Shown here: positions 8,857 to 21,300 of the stretch, in pieces | Position numbering within the stretch: the first letter of the stretch is position 1 | Layout of the letters: the number at the start of each line of letters is the position of its first letter | Source of the DNA: Actinomortierella ambigua | Taxonomy: Eukaryota; Mortierellomycota; Mortierellomycetes; Mortierellales; Mortierellaceae | DNA length: 31,919 nt | Direction of reading: 5' to 3' | Assembly: GCA_016098155.1 (NCBI GenBank) | Contig: JAAAJB010000417.1 | Coordinates: forward strand, 1-31,919 | Made by a program: the position numbers and the translations under genes | Notes under the pieces: model-generated | What the model saw: only the letters and a program-made list of their open reading frames with translations | What the model was told of the DNA's origin: nothing | Database searches by the model: none

Positions 8857-11092
8857 ATGGAAAGTCCATCCATTGAGACACTCACTGCTCGATTGAGCCA
8901 GCTGGAGCAGCAGAACGAGGCTCTGCGACAGGAAGTGGCAGCTCTCCGGCTAGAGCAAAAAACATACAGTCAACACAAGGTCGACTCCAACGCAAATGGG
9001 CTTGACCATGCTACCCTCTTATCCGAGGCAGAGACCCCTTTTGAGAAAGTTACAAAGCTGACCAACCCTGAGATTGCAAGATATGGTCGTCAACTCATCC
9101 TCCCAGGATTCGGTATTCAAGGTAACACAGACAAAATGTAACCCATCTCTCTCGCTCTGACTCTCTCTCGCTAGTGTCGTGCACTAACAAGCTTGCCGAT
9201 TTCATTAATTTACAAAATAACCACAAAACCCAAATGTTGTCTAGGTCAATTGGATTTACGGAATTGCTCAATGTTGATTGTTGGAGCAGGTGGATTGGGA
9301 GCGCCCTGTGCCTTGTACCTAGGCGCAGCAGGTGTGGGGCGGCTAGGCATTGTCGATCACGACACGGTCGATATTTCCAACTTGCATCGCCAGGTTATTC
9401 ACAACGAGGCTCGTCAAGGCATGTCCAAGGCCGAGTCTGCGGCCCTGTCTGTTCGTTTGTAAGGGCTCCGACTATGCTATTATGTATTTTTTTTTTATTG
9501 TTAAAACACTGCGCAGACTAATGTTCCCTACCAACACCTTTCCGTCCCTCCGTCCCTCCATCTCTCTTTTTTTTAGGATTAACCCACACTGCAAAGTGGT
9601 TGCACATGACCTAGTCCTCGACAGCTCCAACGCACAGCCGATCATCAACAGCTACGACATCATTATTGACGCTACAGACAACGCCGCGACCCGCTACCTG
9701 TTGAACGATGCCTGTATCCTTGGCGGCAAGCCGCTGGTCTCGGGCTCGGCATTGCGATTCGATGGCCAGTTGACCATTTACAACTACCGTGGTGGACCCT
9801 GCTATCGCTGCTTGTTTCCAACTCCGCCCCCGGCGGAAACCGTCACCAATTGTTCGGATGGCGGTGTGATGGGTGTTGGTAAGTGGAAGGGGGGGAGGGA
9901 AGGGAAGGGAAGTTTTTGCTCCATTCTCGACTCGAAGATGGGCATTCACGGCTGCGGATAAAAAAAAAGTAAAAGAAAATGGAAGGAAGAAGCATGACTC
10001 ATTAATTCTCGTGGTACCTTGGTACCTTTTTTTATTTCCGCTTTACCTTCATTTGGAACTAGTTCCTGGAGTCATTGGCTGCCTTCAAGCGTTAGAGGCG
10101 ATCAAAATTGCTGCCAAAATTAATGGTAAGAGGAGGAAAAAGACAAGCGAAGAAAAAAAAAAAACTCGTCATTGGAAAAAAAAAAACTCTCGATAGACTA
10201 GTGTTTCTATTTTCTGATTGGTTGTTCGACCCTTTGCCTTTTTCTCCACGAACAACTACTGAGCAGAGAGCGATGTACCAACGATGACCATCTTCTCAGC
10301 CAATGCCTCGACCATGTTCCGGACGATCAAGTTGCGAAAGCGAAAGCCTGATTGTATTATGTGCGGCGATGCGCCTACCATCACCAAACTGATCGACTAT
10401 GTCCGCTTCTGTGGCGCCAGCGCCACCGACAAGACACCGGATCTGTTCTTGATCCCGATGAAGGAGAGAATGACTGTGGAGGTAACACACGCGGGGGGGG
10501 GGGGTTCACTGTCAGTGGAGGGTTTGTAGTCATATTGACCAACCAGCTATTTTCTTTCATATTGTTTCTTTTTTGTCCATACTTTAGGAATACAAACACA
10601 TCAAGGATGAGAATGCACCTCATTTGCTTCTGGATGTCCGCGAGAAGGTCCAATTCGACATTTGCAGCTTACCATCCTCACTGAGTATGTATCTCACTAT
10701 CTTTTAGCTGCTTTGAAGGGGGAGGAGGAACCTTCAAGTTACAAAGGGATGTGGAAGGAGAACGGAGGAGAGGCAATAAGCAAGAACCATGCTGCATGCT
10801 GAGTCATCGTTCTCTTCTTCTTTTTTTGTTTTCTCTCTCTCCTGTCCTTCTCTTTCCTTTTTTTTTAGATATTCCTCTGAAGGACTTGTCCAAGCAAATA
10901 GATCAGGTCAAGGACCAACTGCGCGGCCAGAGTCAGCTTCCTATCTATGTGGTCTGCCGGCGTGGCAACGACTCACAGCCTGCGGCTCGGTTGCTTCAGG
11001 AGCAAGGAGTCACCACGGGCGAGATTCGGGACATTGTCGGTGGTCTGGATCGCTGGGCTGACAAGATCGACCCAGAGTTTCCAAAATACTAG
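8857..11092 (+). CDS. UBA4: UBA4/MOCS3-type E1 adenylyltransferase-sulfurtransferase
   Basis: Seven exons: 8857-9121, 9245-9458, 9577-9878, 10063-10125, 10267-10481, 10588-10684, 10869-11092. They join in frame to 459 residues, the normal family length. An N-terminal coiled coil (about 5-33, [15 protein letters not shown]) precedes the E1 domain. That domain has [12 protein letters not shown], the ATP loop GAGGLG (102-107), SNLHRQV, DATDN (191-195), a zinc CxxC pair (C235/C238 and C311/C314) and TNCSDGG with the probable catalytic Cys252. The C-terminal rhodanese domain has LLDVRE and the persulfide loop CRRGNDSQ (Cys415), ending in PKY as in yeast Uba4. The enzyme activates and thiocarboxylates Urm1 for U34 tRNA thiolation and urmylation; the metazoan homologue also serves MOCS2A. 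It acts in the cytosol. Introns are GT-AG with T-rich acceptors. The upstream flank is the duplicated GST tail. Confidence 0.95.
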
Positions 11093-11720
11093 ACGAGGTT
11101 TATATGTTGGAACACATGTGCCCTTTACTCCTCGATTGTTTCTTAACGAGAGAGGGAGATAAAATTTGGATTCCCCTATGCCACGTGCATCCTGAGAGCA
11201 GCCCTTTTTCTTTTTTTTTCTTTATGTATGTATAAATAGCAGCGATAGGGGAACAAGTACTTGGACACCGTTGAACTTCCATGGGACATTGGGTCGGCAG
11301 ACGCTTTATTGGAGCGGTAGGAACTCTGAGAACGTAAGAGTACCTCAGTTTTTTTTGAGCCAGGTTATTTGAGAGGGTTGGGAACTGAACACCATTAACC
11401 CCGTGGTCAATTGTAAATAAGAACAAATTCGCAAATACAGTCTGAGAGTGCGAATAGGTATGCATGTATATGGGGAAGACAATGATTCTAGCCTTTCAAA
11501 ACTGGTTTAGGGGGAAAAGAGGAAAAAAAAAACAACAACTAAGAAGTGCCCAACCTTCAGAAGCTCTGTCGAAGTTTGTTTGGACTCTTCTGCTTCCCTT
11601 TTTTTTTGTTGTTGCATCATGCATCGTGAGCGAGTAGAAGGGGAGGGGGGTTGAGAGTGGTGGTGATGATGATAGAGCAGCAAAAAACGGAAGAAGGGGA
11701 GCAAAGACTTCAGAGGATCA
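11093..11720. other. Convergent intergenic stretch (UBA4 / 7TM gene)
   Basis: This 628-nt stretch holds the 3' UTRs of two convergent genes. It is rich in T and A runs (T9 near 11211, A9 near 11524). I see no coding frame with family resemblance. Confidence 0.5.
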
Positions 11721-13054
11721 TTAATAGTTCTCGGAGTAGGACTCGACGGTGACCGAAATGTGGGTGTCGGTCGGGGCAACCTGCTTCTCGTTGCTGGTCG
11801 TGTTGTGCTGCTGGTTGGTGAAGCCGCGGCTGGCCTTCTCGGTCATGGGGCCACCACGAGCGCGAGATGTGACCCAGTGGACTGTGACGGCGTTGAGGGT
11901 CACATCGAGCGTGCACGACAACAGGCAGACGACAGAGTCCTCGAAACCACGGTAGTAGACGAGCGTGAAGACATTGGCCGAGGACAGGATAAGAGCAATG
12001 ACCGAACCAATCAAGGTACGACGGGCGACCTCACGCAGCTTGCCCTTGGATGGACCCTGCAACATGGAGGTGGTCGACATCAGGGGTCGGATGAAGAGGA
12101 TAGTCAACCAGGACGAGATGAAGATGTCGTACAGAATCAACGTGATCGACGCCAGCGGCTTCAGACCAATGTAGCATTCGTCGCGCTCGTTGATAACCGC
12201 CACACGGTTCAGGATCATCAGCACCAGAATCACGGTGTAAGGAGTCAGCAGTAGAATGTTGAGACGGTACAACTATTGGGTTGTTGTTGTGCGCGTATGA
12301 TTTTTTTTTAGGGGAAAGAAGGAGAGCTAGTTAGTGAAACTGGATATGTAACGTCGTCCAAAGGCTTCCTCCATCCATTGACCAACCAAAGCAGAGTCTC
12401 TTTTTCTTTTACACTCTCACTTACAAAGGTGTTCTTGCGGGTGGTAGTGACGGAGCTGACGACGTAGACCTTTTCGATAAGGAACAGATAGATGATAATC
12501 TTGGAGGCCGCATACAAGGACAGACACACAAAGATGGACAGCGTGCATGACATGATGTTTCCCTGGTTGGTGGATGTCAGCACGGCCGCAATCGTCGTAA
12601 AGGCCCACGAGACAACATACAGGGCAATAACCAGACCACGTGCATAGTTGATGTTGGCCATGCTGGTGCCGGATGTCTTACGTCCAAACAGGACTGACAT
12701 CAGCGAGATGGACAGCAGCGACACCAACAGAGAGATGATGGCTGGTGTAGTTGAATGGTAGGTGAGATGTTGTTGTTGTTGTCGTTGTTGTCGTTGTTGT
12801 CGTTGCAAGAGTGGACGGTGTGGTGTTCATTCAACGGAAACATCATGCAGGGGCCGGGTATGAAAATAAAGGGTCATTGAGGGCCAAGAAAAGAAATCGG
12901 ATGGTTAGATGACAATGGTTTTTAGATAGAGATATTCCCTTATTGTTCATTCTGAAAAAACAAATCTCCTGGGGGAAGGGGTAGGGGCGGAGCTACACCG
13001 ACACTTCAGTGGATGGATGAAATCCATACCAGAAATACTGGGTTGTTGCGCCAT
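11721..13054 (-). CDS. Predicted seven-helix membrane protein
   Basis: Exons: 13054-13030, 12741-12425, 12272-11721, giving 297 residues. The 8-codon first exon (MAQQPSIS) joins in phase 1 to GCC ATC ATC at the start of helix 1. Seven hydrophobic segments are visible: SLLVSLLSISLMSVLFG, LVIALYVVSWAFTTIAAVL, SIFVCLSLYAASKIIIYLFLI, ILLLTPYTVILVLMIL, SITLILYDIFISSWLTILFI, IGSVIALILSSANVFTLVYY and CLLSCTLDVTLNAVTV. A short polar tail follows, rich in Asn/Thr/Gln. The topology resembles fungal GPCR-like or other 7-helix proteins, but I recognise no diagnostic motif, so no ligand or transport role is assigned. Intron 1 (13029-12742, 288 nt) contains ACAACAACG repeats that form a decoy polyQ/polyT frame; an ATG at 12831 there leads into a Thr-repeat frame that does not match the helix frame. 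Intron 2 lies between helices 3 and 4. Confidence 0.75.
12757..12805 (-). repeat. CAACGA/CAA repeat inside 7TM intron 1
   Basis: On the minus strand a run of CAACAACGA units is followed by CAACAACAACAA. It lies within the inferred first intron, so its Gln- and Thr-repeat translations are not part of the protein. Confidence 0.7.
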
Positions 13055-13100
13055 GATGTAGGCTATTATATGTTACAAAGACGTGGTGGGGCTAGGCTGG

Positions 13101-13160
13101 GAGGAGGAGGAAGGAAGGAAGGAAGGAAGGAAAGAGAGAGGGAGGAAGGAAGGGAAGAGG
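13101..13160 (+). repeat. GGAA/GA-rich simple repeat
   Basis: Tandem GGAA units interspersed with GAGAG and GGGA form a purine tract upstream of the 7TM gene. A (GA)n block follows near 13308-13328 and another at 13527-13552. Confidence 0.8.
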
Positions 13161-13303
13161 GAGATAGGCAGCGGAAGATATCAAGTTCAAAAAAGTGAAC
13201 CAAATGGATGGGGCCGTGCGATGGTTATATAGATCAGGTCGACTGGAGGATTAGGGGGTGGAGATAGTTTGGATACGAAAGGAAGGTGAAAAAGGTAAGT
13301 AAT

Positions 13304-13335
<32 letters not shown>

Positions 13336-15893
13336 GGAGGAGCAATGCGTATGCAGGAAAGGGAACAGGATTTTTGTTCAACAAAGGCAAAGCGAGGAGC
13401 CGGAGCTGCGTGCGGAGGAGAACGAAAGAGAGTGAACAGGTCTGGAGGGAAAAAGCACGATGCGAAGGAGGGGGCAGAGGAGGAGAGGCACCATGAAAAA
13501 AAGACAAGGTAGAGAAGGAAAGAAAAGAGAGAGAGAGAGAGGGAGAGAGAGGGATGCCGATGGCGGGATGGTTGCGTTTTTATAACAAAGATGCGGATAA
13601 AGGCAGGGATGTAGGGTGGTCGCTTGCAGCTGGTTCAACGGCTCCGCACCCTTTCCTTTTCACGTCTCAAACTATTCAGGTAACACCAAGGCCCTCTTTG
13701 TTTGTTGGTCAAAGCCCGAGAAAAAAGTATAACGAGATGGACCCAAGGAGAATGGGGAAAGAGAAAAAAGGGGGTTCAACAAGGAAAGGCCACACAACTG
13801 GTGCAGCAGCCCATAAACAGCTGAACAGGAATCCTCACCCACACAGGGCTATTTAGTTGACATTGCATATATTGATGCTACCATTGGGGTGGTGCCACAG
13901 GATGGAGGAAACGAGGACGAGGTGAGGGGGAGACCTTTCCGATGTATCTCTGTCCTGTCTTTCCGTGTCTTCCTACCCAAATCAAGTGCCAAAAGAGTCT
14001 GCCGTGCACATCCCAATATGTGAACACATATGTTGGCCATTCAAGCAAAGCAGATGCCCTTGCTTTTGAGGTGAAGTGCCAAGGATGGCGCCATTTGGTT
14101 GTGTCGAGGAGGCATTTCCGTCAAGTAGCCCAGCTAAAACTTGCAACCACAAACACCCGTATGCCCATTTGTTTAGGCACAGTAACAAGAGGAAACGTGT
14201 GGAATGGGGTTCAAGGAGAGCAACACTCCAGCCGGGGTTCCCGCTCTCTGTCTCTCCCTCCCAATATGGATCAACAAAAGGATAAAGGGCATTCATCTTA
14301 AAAAGGGGGAGGGGGCACATAGCTAAGGGAGGGTGATGAAGTCAAGAGAGCCACGAAAGCTACCTGTGAGTGAGTGGCGAGCCAAAGAAAAACTCATTCA
14401 GAAGAGGAGACAGACAGAGAGAGAAAGAAAGAAAGAAAGAGAGAGAGAGAGTATAGCTACACCCCCTCGTTTGCTTCACGCTGCGTCAGCGCTGCTGAGG
14501 AAACTGCCTGCAGACCCCTCCTTGCATTTGGTCCATTAGAGTCGAACGGTAAGCTTTTGTGTCCCTTGGGAACCCGTTGCCCGTTAATACTATCCTCTTG
14601 ATCGTTGCGCCTTAGGTTGATGTGTGCAAGGGTACCTACCTGCAGACAGTAGGCACCATTGGCCATAGGGACCTTCAGCATGAACATTACGGCTCTTCAT
14701 AACTCCTCGCCCACAGGCTGGCCATCCTTCTGGACTAGCCTCTTCTCCTCTCGTATACCACAGGTTGCAGGGAGGAGAGACATGGAAGTGTGAGGGGGAT
14801 GAGCAAGAGGTATGATCCAACGATAAGTTAAAATTATCGTGGTTCACTAGGCAGCTTATACGTCTAGTAATGGATCGAAGGAAAGGGGATAGTGAAGGAG
14901 GCCTAGACTAGGTGTGCAACTCATTCTGTGCTTATTGTTATCCGTCTCGAACCTCAATGCAGAGCGTGTCGAGACCCCATCAATGGCACAATGGGAGAGA
15001 AAGCAGGGTCATGGTTGACCAAGGAAACATGAAGCACCAGCTGTTGAGGAGGGGGGGAGGGGGAAGGAGTGCAGCTTTCAAGGAGCTGCTAGGCAGCTTC
15101 CCCCACGGAAGAATCACATCATATCACCCGTCTGTTCAGGCGATAAAGTAGACGACGGAGGGAATGATACGTAGGGAATGATTGCCTATAGCGCGGCTCA
15201 AACCAGGCAAGCTAGGTCCTTGGAGGAAGGAGGAGGGCTCCATTCCAGGGCTTCCATGGGATTCTGATCACACAAGGGCTGACATTCATCCACTCTTTGG
15301 CGCGTATTACAGCGCACTTGGGTACCTTGCCTTGCTTCTTTGTTTGGCTTACCTTGCATAAACCTACCCCTGTCTCCTGTTTTCTTATTTCAGCTGCAAA
15401 CTTGCGTAGTAGGGGGCAGTTATGGTTTCGTGACATTGTTGTGGTCGGAATTGGAAACCTGAAGGTGGTTGTGTCACTTAAGCGGGCTGCAAAGGTTTGC
15501 ATAATTCGAAATGACTACACTGGAGCGTGTCATTTCTCATCCTTACTACCATTTGCACTCCACTGCTGGCGGAAAGAGAAGTGTAATTTGATGCAGGTCC
15601 AAGCTGTGATCAATGATGGCGAGCTACCTGCTATCTTGGCATGGCCAGTGAGGGAGTAGTTTGGGTCGTTTCAGTCGATCTTTACGGTTCTTCTGCAGTG
15701 CTAAGAGAAGAACTGCAAGCAAGGTCTCAACAGTAGTTTTCACGCTTTCCCATGTCGACTATGGTGCCTCCTTACAACAATCTTGGCATTCAGCAACTTC
15801 TGTTTGCTAGAGCATTCTGTTTGCCTTCTGTTTGCCTTCTGTAGATTGTAGGATAATGCTCCAGCTGTTTGAGCTTCATTTTTTTTCTTGCAG

Positions 15894-16064
15894 ACAAAGC
15901 AGGCTGCATGGTTGAAGGGCTATGGAACAGAAGGGTATCACAAAAAGCAAGATCGATCCAAGTGCTGTGCTACTCGATTCATATCAAGAAACGTAAGAGC
16001 TCTACAGAACTACTGCGCAATCAACCAGCTTCGTCGATGGTACCTCATTCACAACCCAATGTAA
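15894..16064 (+). other. Candidate orphan terminal exon
   Basis: A strong 3' splice-site look-alike (T8-CTTGCAG ending at 15893) is followed by a 56-codon open frame ending in TAA. The frame is rich in Trp/Tyr/Arg/Gln with a protein-like segment (ISRNVRALQNYCAINQLRRW) near its end. I found no convincing upstream exon; AGCAAG|GTCTCA at about 15723 is a possible donor. It may be the last exon of a decayed gene or mobile element, or chance. No family is recognised. Confidence 0.2.
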
Positions 16065-17609
16065 CCATCTGCTAAGATGGCTAAATGGTGTTGTACCCCG
16101 ACAGTCGGCCTATTCGCCGCGTGGGGAAGCAAGGCATCGTAGGTTGAACACCAGGCATCCTCCTCAGAAACCTGGAGAAAGCTACTCATTGAGCTGTTGT
16201 AGCGGCAGAGCTGGTCCAATAGTATTCAGAGGGAGGAGGGTGCCTGTACTTGACTGAATAGCCGTATTTTTCCTAGTTGCAGGGATGAAGTAAGGTTGAG
16301 AGCTAGGGTTACGTTTGGTGACTTGGAGGGAGAGTCAAGGCATATCATGATGCTATAGAGTACGCACTATGAGAGCTTTTCTTGTCTCATGTCTGCATTC
16401 TTTTTCGTCTTGTGCTTGCAAAAGTCGCCGTAAGGGGGTCAACACTTGCTAATGTCTTTGACTTCGTTCATGATGTATAGGATGCAGCCACAAGAATAGG
16501 AGAGAACCGTCATGTGGATCCCAGCGAACCATGCTTGGGTTGGTACCAACGCCTTTTTAGAAATAGGGCCTCCATCTGCTACGAAGGTGACAGTACCTGT
16601 GTGCGCTCACTCAGGAGAAAGTCTTTGGAGCAACATTCGCCCGCATGAATGTTATGACTATGGACGAGTCTCTTATTCACCCTACCAAGAACCCACATTG
16701 CTTTCGCATGCAGGAATTAGGTTGAGCCAGCTCTCAGGGGTCTGTCCAAGACTTGGCCTGCCTCGGGTGGCTTGTTTACCTACAAAGAGATGTGAGGAAA
16801 AGGAGCTACAGGGACATCAAAATGAAGGGGGCGCAAGACAGAGATAGAAATGCAAGTGTTGTTCCGTTGTGCCTCCTGAATGTATCAGATCATTTGAAAT
16901 GTCAAGGGGGCCGAATAGGCATGTTGCTTTTGTATGTGCGTATGAGTTTTCTTATAGTCCTCACATAAAACACACTTAGCCGTGGTGCCGTACACCTTTT
17001 AACAAGGACATCTCAGATCATGACTGTCAGTGTTCAACAAAGCCAATGTGGTCCTTGGCTTCTTTGGTGCATTGCCGGAGAGGATGTTTGACTCTCTGTC
17101 TGAGCCGTTCATGTTGTTGTGATGCATCCATCTAGCTGTTGCATGAAGCATCCTGGTCACGTCAGCACTCGAAACTATACGAACACCCTTGTTTTTTTAT
17201 TATTCTTATTCGCCTTCTCTTTTTTGCAAGACTGAACGATCAAGGCAGCACCATAAGCATAGTCTTCGTTCTCTTTCTCTGTTGTTTAAAGGTTGCATGG
17301 TTTGCACCATCTATGCATGGGATGACAGAATCGATCTCTCCTTCGTCTGCTACATTCGCTATTCGTTCTGACCCTTTGGTGCTTCGGCAGAAGACCGTTC
17401 TAGGTCTTTGGGCGGGGGAAACAATTTCAGCTCCGTTTACTCTGTGCCCAGCTTCGGCATCCAGTTAAGACTTGTGTCCGTCAAAAGTTAGAGCTGCAAT
17501 TACAAACCCCACGCCGAACTCCAGAGCGTGCTGAGGAAACATTTATTCATTTGTCTTTACAGACGTGAGCCTCTCTCTCCGTCCCCCTTCTCTTGTATAC
17601 CATCGACTG

Positions 17610-17611
<2 letters not shown>

Positions 17612-17646
<35 letters not shown>
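17612..17646 (+). repeat. (CT)17 microsatellite
   Basis: A pure CT dinucleotide run in the gene-poor block, not adjacent to any inferred splice site. Confidence 0.9.
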
Positions 17647-17648
<2 letters not shown>

Positions 17649-17999
17649 AAACTTATAGATGCATCCCCGAATGGTCATGCCATTAGATGCATTCTCAGCT
17701 GCCGTGATGACAAAGGTACGCAGCGAAAATGGGCTCGAGTCAAAAACAGCTAATTTTGGCGGGAGAACGATGAGTACGAAGGAACCAAAGAACTACAGTA
17801 CAGCTGGATGGTCTGCTGTCCCGCTTGATGGCGAATGACAAGTGTTCGCCCTGCATTCCTAGTTGTCTATTGGTTACTGCGAGGTAACCAAAAGTCCATG
17901 ACTTGATGTTGACAAAAACGCATGGTGAGCCGCTATTTATTAACATCACTGCAAAGTGAAAGAGTGGACCGGATGGCGAGCCTTATGGCATTTGGCTGA

Positions 18000-18353
18000 T
18001 TAAACTGCATACTGGTTGCATTGGTCACCGCCACCAAATTCCGAATCCATGTTGGCAACACCAAAGGACACACTATTGACCCATTGGGCATTGTTGGTGA
18101 TCTTGTCAGAGCCGTCGGAGAAGCTGCCCTTGCAGTCGCTTCTCGAAAAAAGCTTGACATTTCCTCCAATGCGGCCGTCGATGGTCGCTGTCTGGGTTTT
18201 GGAAAGACAATAGCAGAATCGGTAACCACGGGGGGCAGCGAGGTGTCGGTACTTGGAGTTGTCGTTGTTTCTAATGGTCACATACCAATTGTTTTGGGCA
18301 AACACGAGCTGCGCAAGGCAGAGTGCGAGCAGAGCCAAAAGCGACTTGTTCAT
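18000..18353 (-). CDS. Small secreted cysteine-containing protein
   Basis: This is a single-exon 117-residue protein. Residues 1-20 are a clear signal peptide (MNKSLLALLALCLAQLVFAQ). The mature chain of ~97 residues has four cysteines: the FCYC pair, one in SDCKG and one in DQCNQ, which could form two disulfides. The pattern VKLFSRSDCKGSF followed by NAQWVNSVSFG resembles the strand-turn repeats of small fungal secreted beta-rich proteins (crystallin-like), but this is only a resemblance. The frame runs upstream without a stop to 18434; I chose the ATG at 18353 because it starts the signal peptide. It is alone in a gene-poor region of roughly 10 kb, a setting often seen for lineage-specific secreted proteins. 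Function is unknown. Confidence 0.8.
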   Translation of the reverse strand: MNKSLLALLALCLAQLVFAQNNWYVTIRNNDNSKYRHLAAPRGYRFCYCLSKTQTATIDGRIGGNVKLFSRSDCKGSFSDGSDKITNNAQWVNSVSFGVANMDSEFGGGDQCNQYAV

Positions 18354-21300
18354 GGTTGGATATGGCTGTCTAAAAGTGAATGGAAGCCAATACTTGATAA
18401 AGGTTAGAGGAAGAAAAAGAAATGCCAACCGCAACCGAAGCGGGTCAAGGGAGTAGTGACAGGAGGGATAGGTGCAGGACGGGACAGACTTGCCTTGGAT
18501 GGGGAGGAGGTTGGTGGTGGAGATGGATTTTCAGGAGGAGGGGCCGTATTTAAGCGGTGGGTCTATCTCACCAGAGAAAGAGGGTGTTGTTCTGAACTTG
18601 CCAATGGCAAGGCGGAGGTGGATACGCGCGGCGTGTACTATTCAATGGTATGGTATGTGAAAATCAGGGTTGACGGGCTAAGAGAGCGCCGTCTGTGGAC
18701 GTCCATGTTTGCTCTCGTGAGTCCGTCTTGTTGATCGATCAAATCGGAGCGAATTCCTGTCCAACTGAGCATCCCACCTGCTCGAATAGTACATAATAAT
18801 GTCCAACAGCACTTGCAATGGAGCATATTATATAAAGGTGGTATTTCCCTACGGCTGCTCGCAGCAGTGTCTTTCTTGATTTCCTCCCTCCGTTTTTCTA
18901 CGGCAGGCTATCAGTGCGTTCCATAAAGCGCAATGATATGATCTATTATAACCAGTCGAGAACTACGGAGAGAGTAGCGGAAAAACTGGGGTCTCGTGGT
19001 CCAACACGACGGCACGCGAATGACAACACAAACAAAGAGTTGTAGGAGGCGAGGTATATTCAAACAGCGATCGTGGGCGGCGTATCACTTGAGATAGAGA
19101 GAGAGAGAGAGCGTGTGCTTGCGTGTATATAAGAGCATGCATGCCCTTCTACTCAGGAGAATCAGGGATCGAGACAGTGTCATTCAACCGCGTTGCATCG
19201 CAGTTGACTGAGATCAAGGTTATCGAATATGTGATACTAAAGACGACTGAGGGACTAATGAATGAGGCACCATGATCTACCACACAGCAGGCTATCAAAC
19301 CCTTCTCTAGTATACGTAGTAAGGACTGTTTCCTCGTGTCTTGTCATCAATGCCAACAAGAATCATATCTCGACAAGGTTTTTTTTCTTAGTAAGTAAAA
19401 TTGATCAACGAAAGCGGATATTTGCCTCTTTGCTGCACGACGTTGATCCGCCCGATGGTACTTGTTCCTTCGGTATGTTTTAGATGAAGGATAGACACAC
19501 CTTTCCTCTGTATCCCGACTCCCAGGACGGATTTCCCAATAATGAGCGAATGGCAGACATTGTTAAATGAGCTCTTTCTCACACTCCTTTTTAGTATGCA
19601 TGGATGGTCGCTTTTCGCCGCCTTTTCCGGGATCTTAGAGTTACATCTCCAAACAATAGCGAGATTGCGAAAATAAGAGGTGTTGGTCTATTGTCAAAGG
19701 GCATTTGAGACACATGCTCTCATCTTGCTCTTGGCATGCCATCGCCACGTTGGCTGTGTGACCGCCTCTTACTGCAACTGATCCGAGCACTGCCTGGGCA
19801 TCAAGATGGTGCCGTGCTGTAGGCTGCTCGATCTCGTCGAAAGAGAACGAGTTTCTACGCTTGACGCAAGTTCATTTTTCTGGGCGGGAAAGGGGGGGGG
19901 GGTTCTATTTTTGTTTCTTTTAAAAGATTGTTGCATCCTTGGTCGCGTCTCTAGCCCTGTAACCTGGTATGGTTCAGCACATCGAGCTCCAGATCATCTC
20001 TACCATTCTCTGTCGCCTTTCAGGAACCGGGTGTTTTGGAGTATTTTAAAACTTTGAGCCAATACAATGCTTAGAACTTGAATCGGAGAGGGGCTCGTTG
20101 TTGTGGTACAGCATTGGGTGCTCAGACGTCTGTGGTCCAATCTCAGCGATTCGCATCTTGGGAATTATGACAGATAGAGGGAGAAGGGAAAGAGAGATTG
20201 AGAGCAGTCCCTGTCCATTTGTCGTGGGAGGAGTCCTTTTTACCCAAAAAGCTTCTACAGCGGATGCTCTCGGCCCACCTCTGTCTCTCGCCCTCCTTCG
20301 CGCGCACTCACGCACTCTCTTTTCTCTTTTTGACAATGAAGAGAAAAATCGACTACGTAGTAAACTCAGCTCGTGGCTCACAGCTGGATGGTGTTCCCAA
20401 TTCGTCATCGGGTCAACAGAGTTACAGCACCCGACAACACCGTACCAGACCCAGCCACAAGGATCTAAAGATTGGGTTAATGCGCAGTGGCACCTCGCAC
20501 CTTTTTCGAATACGGTATTGACTATTAGCATCTGTGGAAGACGGGAGATGGTGAGAAAGGTGTGTGAGTTCTTTGCCAATGTTTCATAATTGTGGTGGTG
20601 AGCTCTGTTGTGTTCAAAGAGGTGGGCAGATTGTACATCGTTACCTTGGTTGCATTAGTGGCATAGATAGGAAGCAAAAGTTTTAAAACACCTCTCTGAC
20701 GAGGTACCCGGGTTCTCACGGGAATTTTAAATGCTTCTCGTCATTTTTCACTAATAATGCAGGAGATGTGGGAAAAAAAAGCGTTGAACCTGAGTACAGG
20801 TAATAGTTGAATGGTCGAGTACCGAAGCACATGCACTCTTTTGCTAGAACAGGGAATAGGATGGTACGACGTATCCCCAACAGGGTATAGATGACATTGA
20901 CATGCCAAAGTTCAATGTGCGGCTTTGTGATCAATGCATCCTCATGCCCCAAAGGCGTCTTTTACGGGCACCCCAGGTGCTCTGCAATAGCTGCTCTCTT
21001 CCAGAGCGTGGTGTCAGGCCATCTAGCATTCAATCTAGCAATGTAGCTATGTGGTAGTAAATTATGTTATTATTCGAAAGAGCAACTTGAAACAGCGGGC
21101 AACGTGACAATATGAAGGTGAGGTGGGTTGTGTTGCTGTGTCATCCTCTCACTTCCTTCTTTTCTCCCTTCCCCATCTTCTGTTTGTCCCTGTGCTTGAC
21201 TTACTTTTGAACAAGTCGTACGAGTAGCATTCCGCCGCATTGCTACTGTTCATCGATTTTGCGGTTGACCAATGTTATCGCGAGTGCTCATTGTTGTTTG

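Larger units (their letters stand above)
13055..17999. other. Gene-poor block, about 4.9 kb
   Basis: No conserved gene is identifiable. The left ~1.6 kb is purine-rich on the plus strand with GA and GGAA tracts (13101-13160, 13308-13328, 14420-14452). From about 14900 to 17500 base composition is more even and scattered open frames of 60-120 codons occur, none recognisable. This could be decayed mobile-element or gene sequence, but I found no terminal repeats or target-site duplications by eye. A TTCTGTTTGCC unit is repeated at 15813-15842, and a (CT)17 tract lies at 17612-17646. One candidate exon is listed separately. Confidence 0.5.

Noticed and set aside
12308..12829. PolyQ or polyT N-terminus for the seven-helix protein
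   Set aside because: The polyQ frame has no ATG (only TTG) and an upstream stop. The ATG frame does not enter the helix frame. The exon at 13054-13030 joins in phase and gives a sensible N-terminus.
13055..17999. Intact transposon in the gene-poor block
   Set aside because: No transposase, reverse transcriptase or integrase motif and no terminal repeats could be recognised by eye.
20046..20589. Overlapping open frames of ~163-177 codons on both strands
   Set aside because: Neither shows domains, signal peptide or plausible splice structure; mutual overlap suggests chance.
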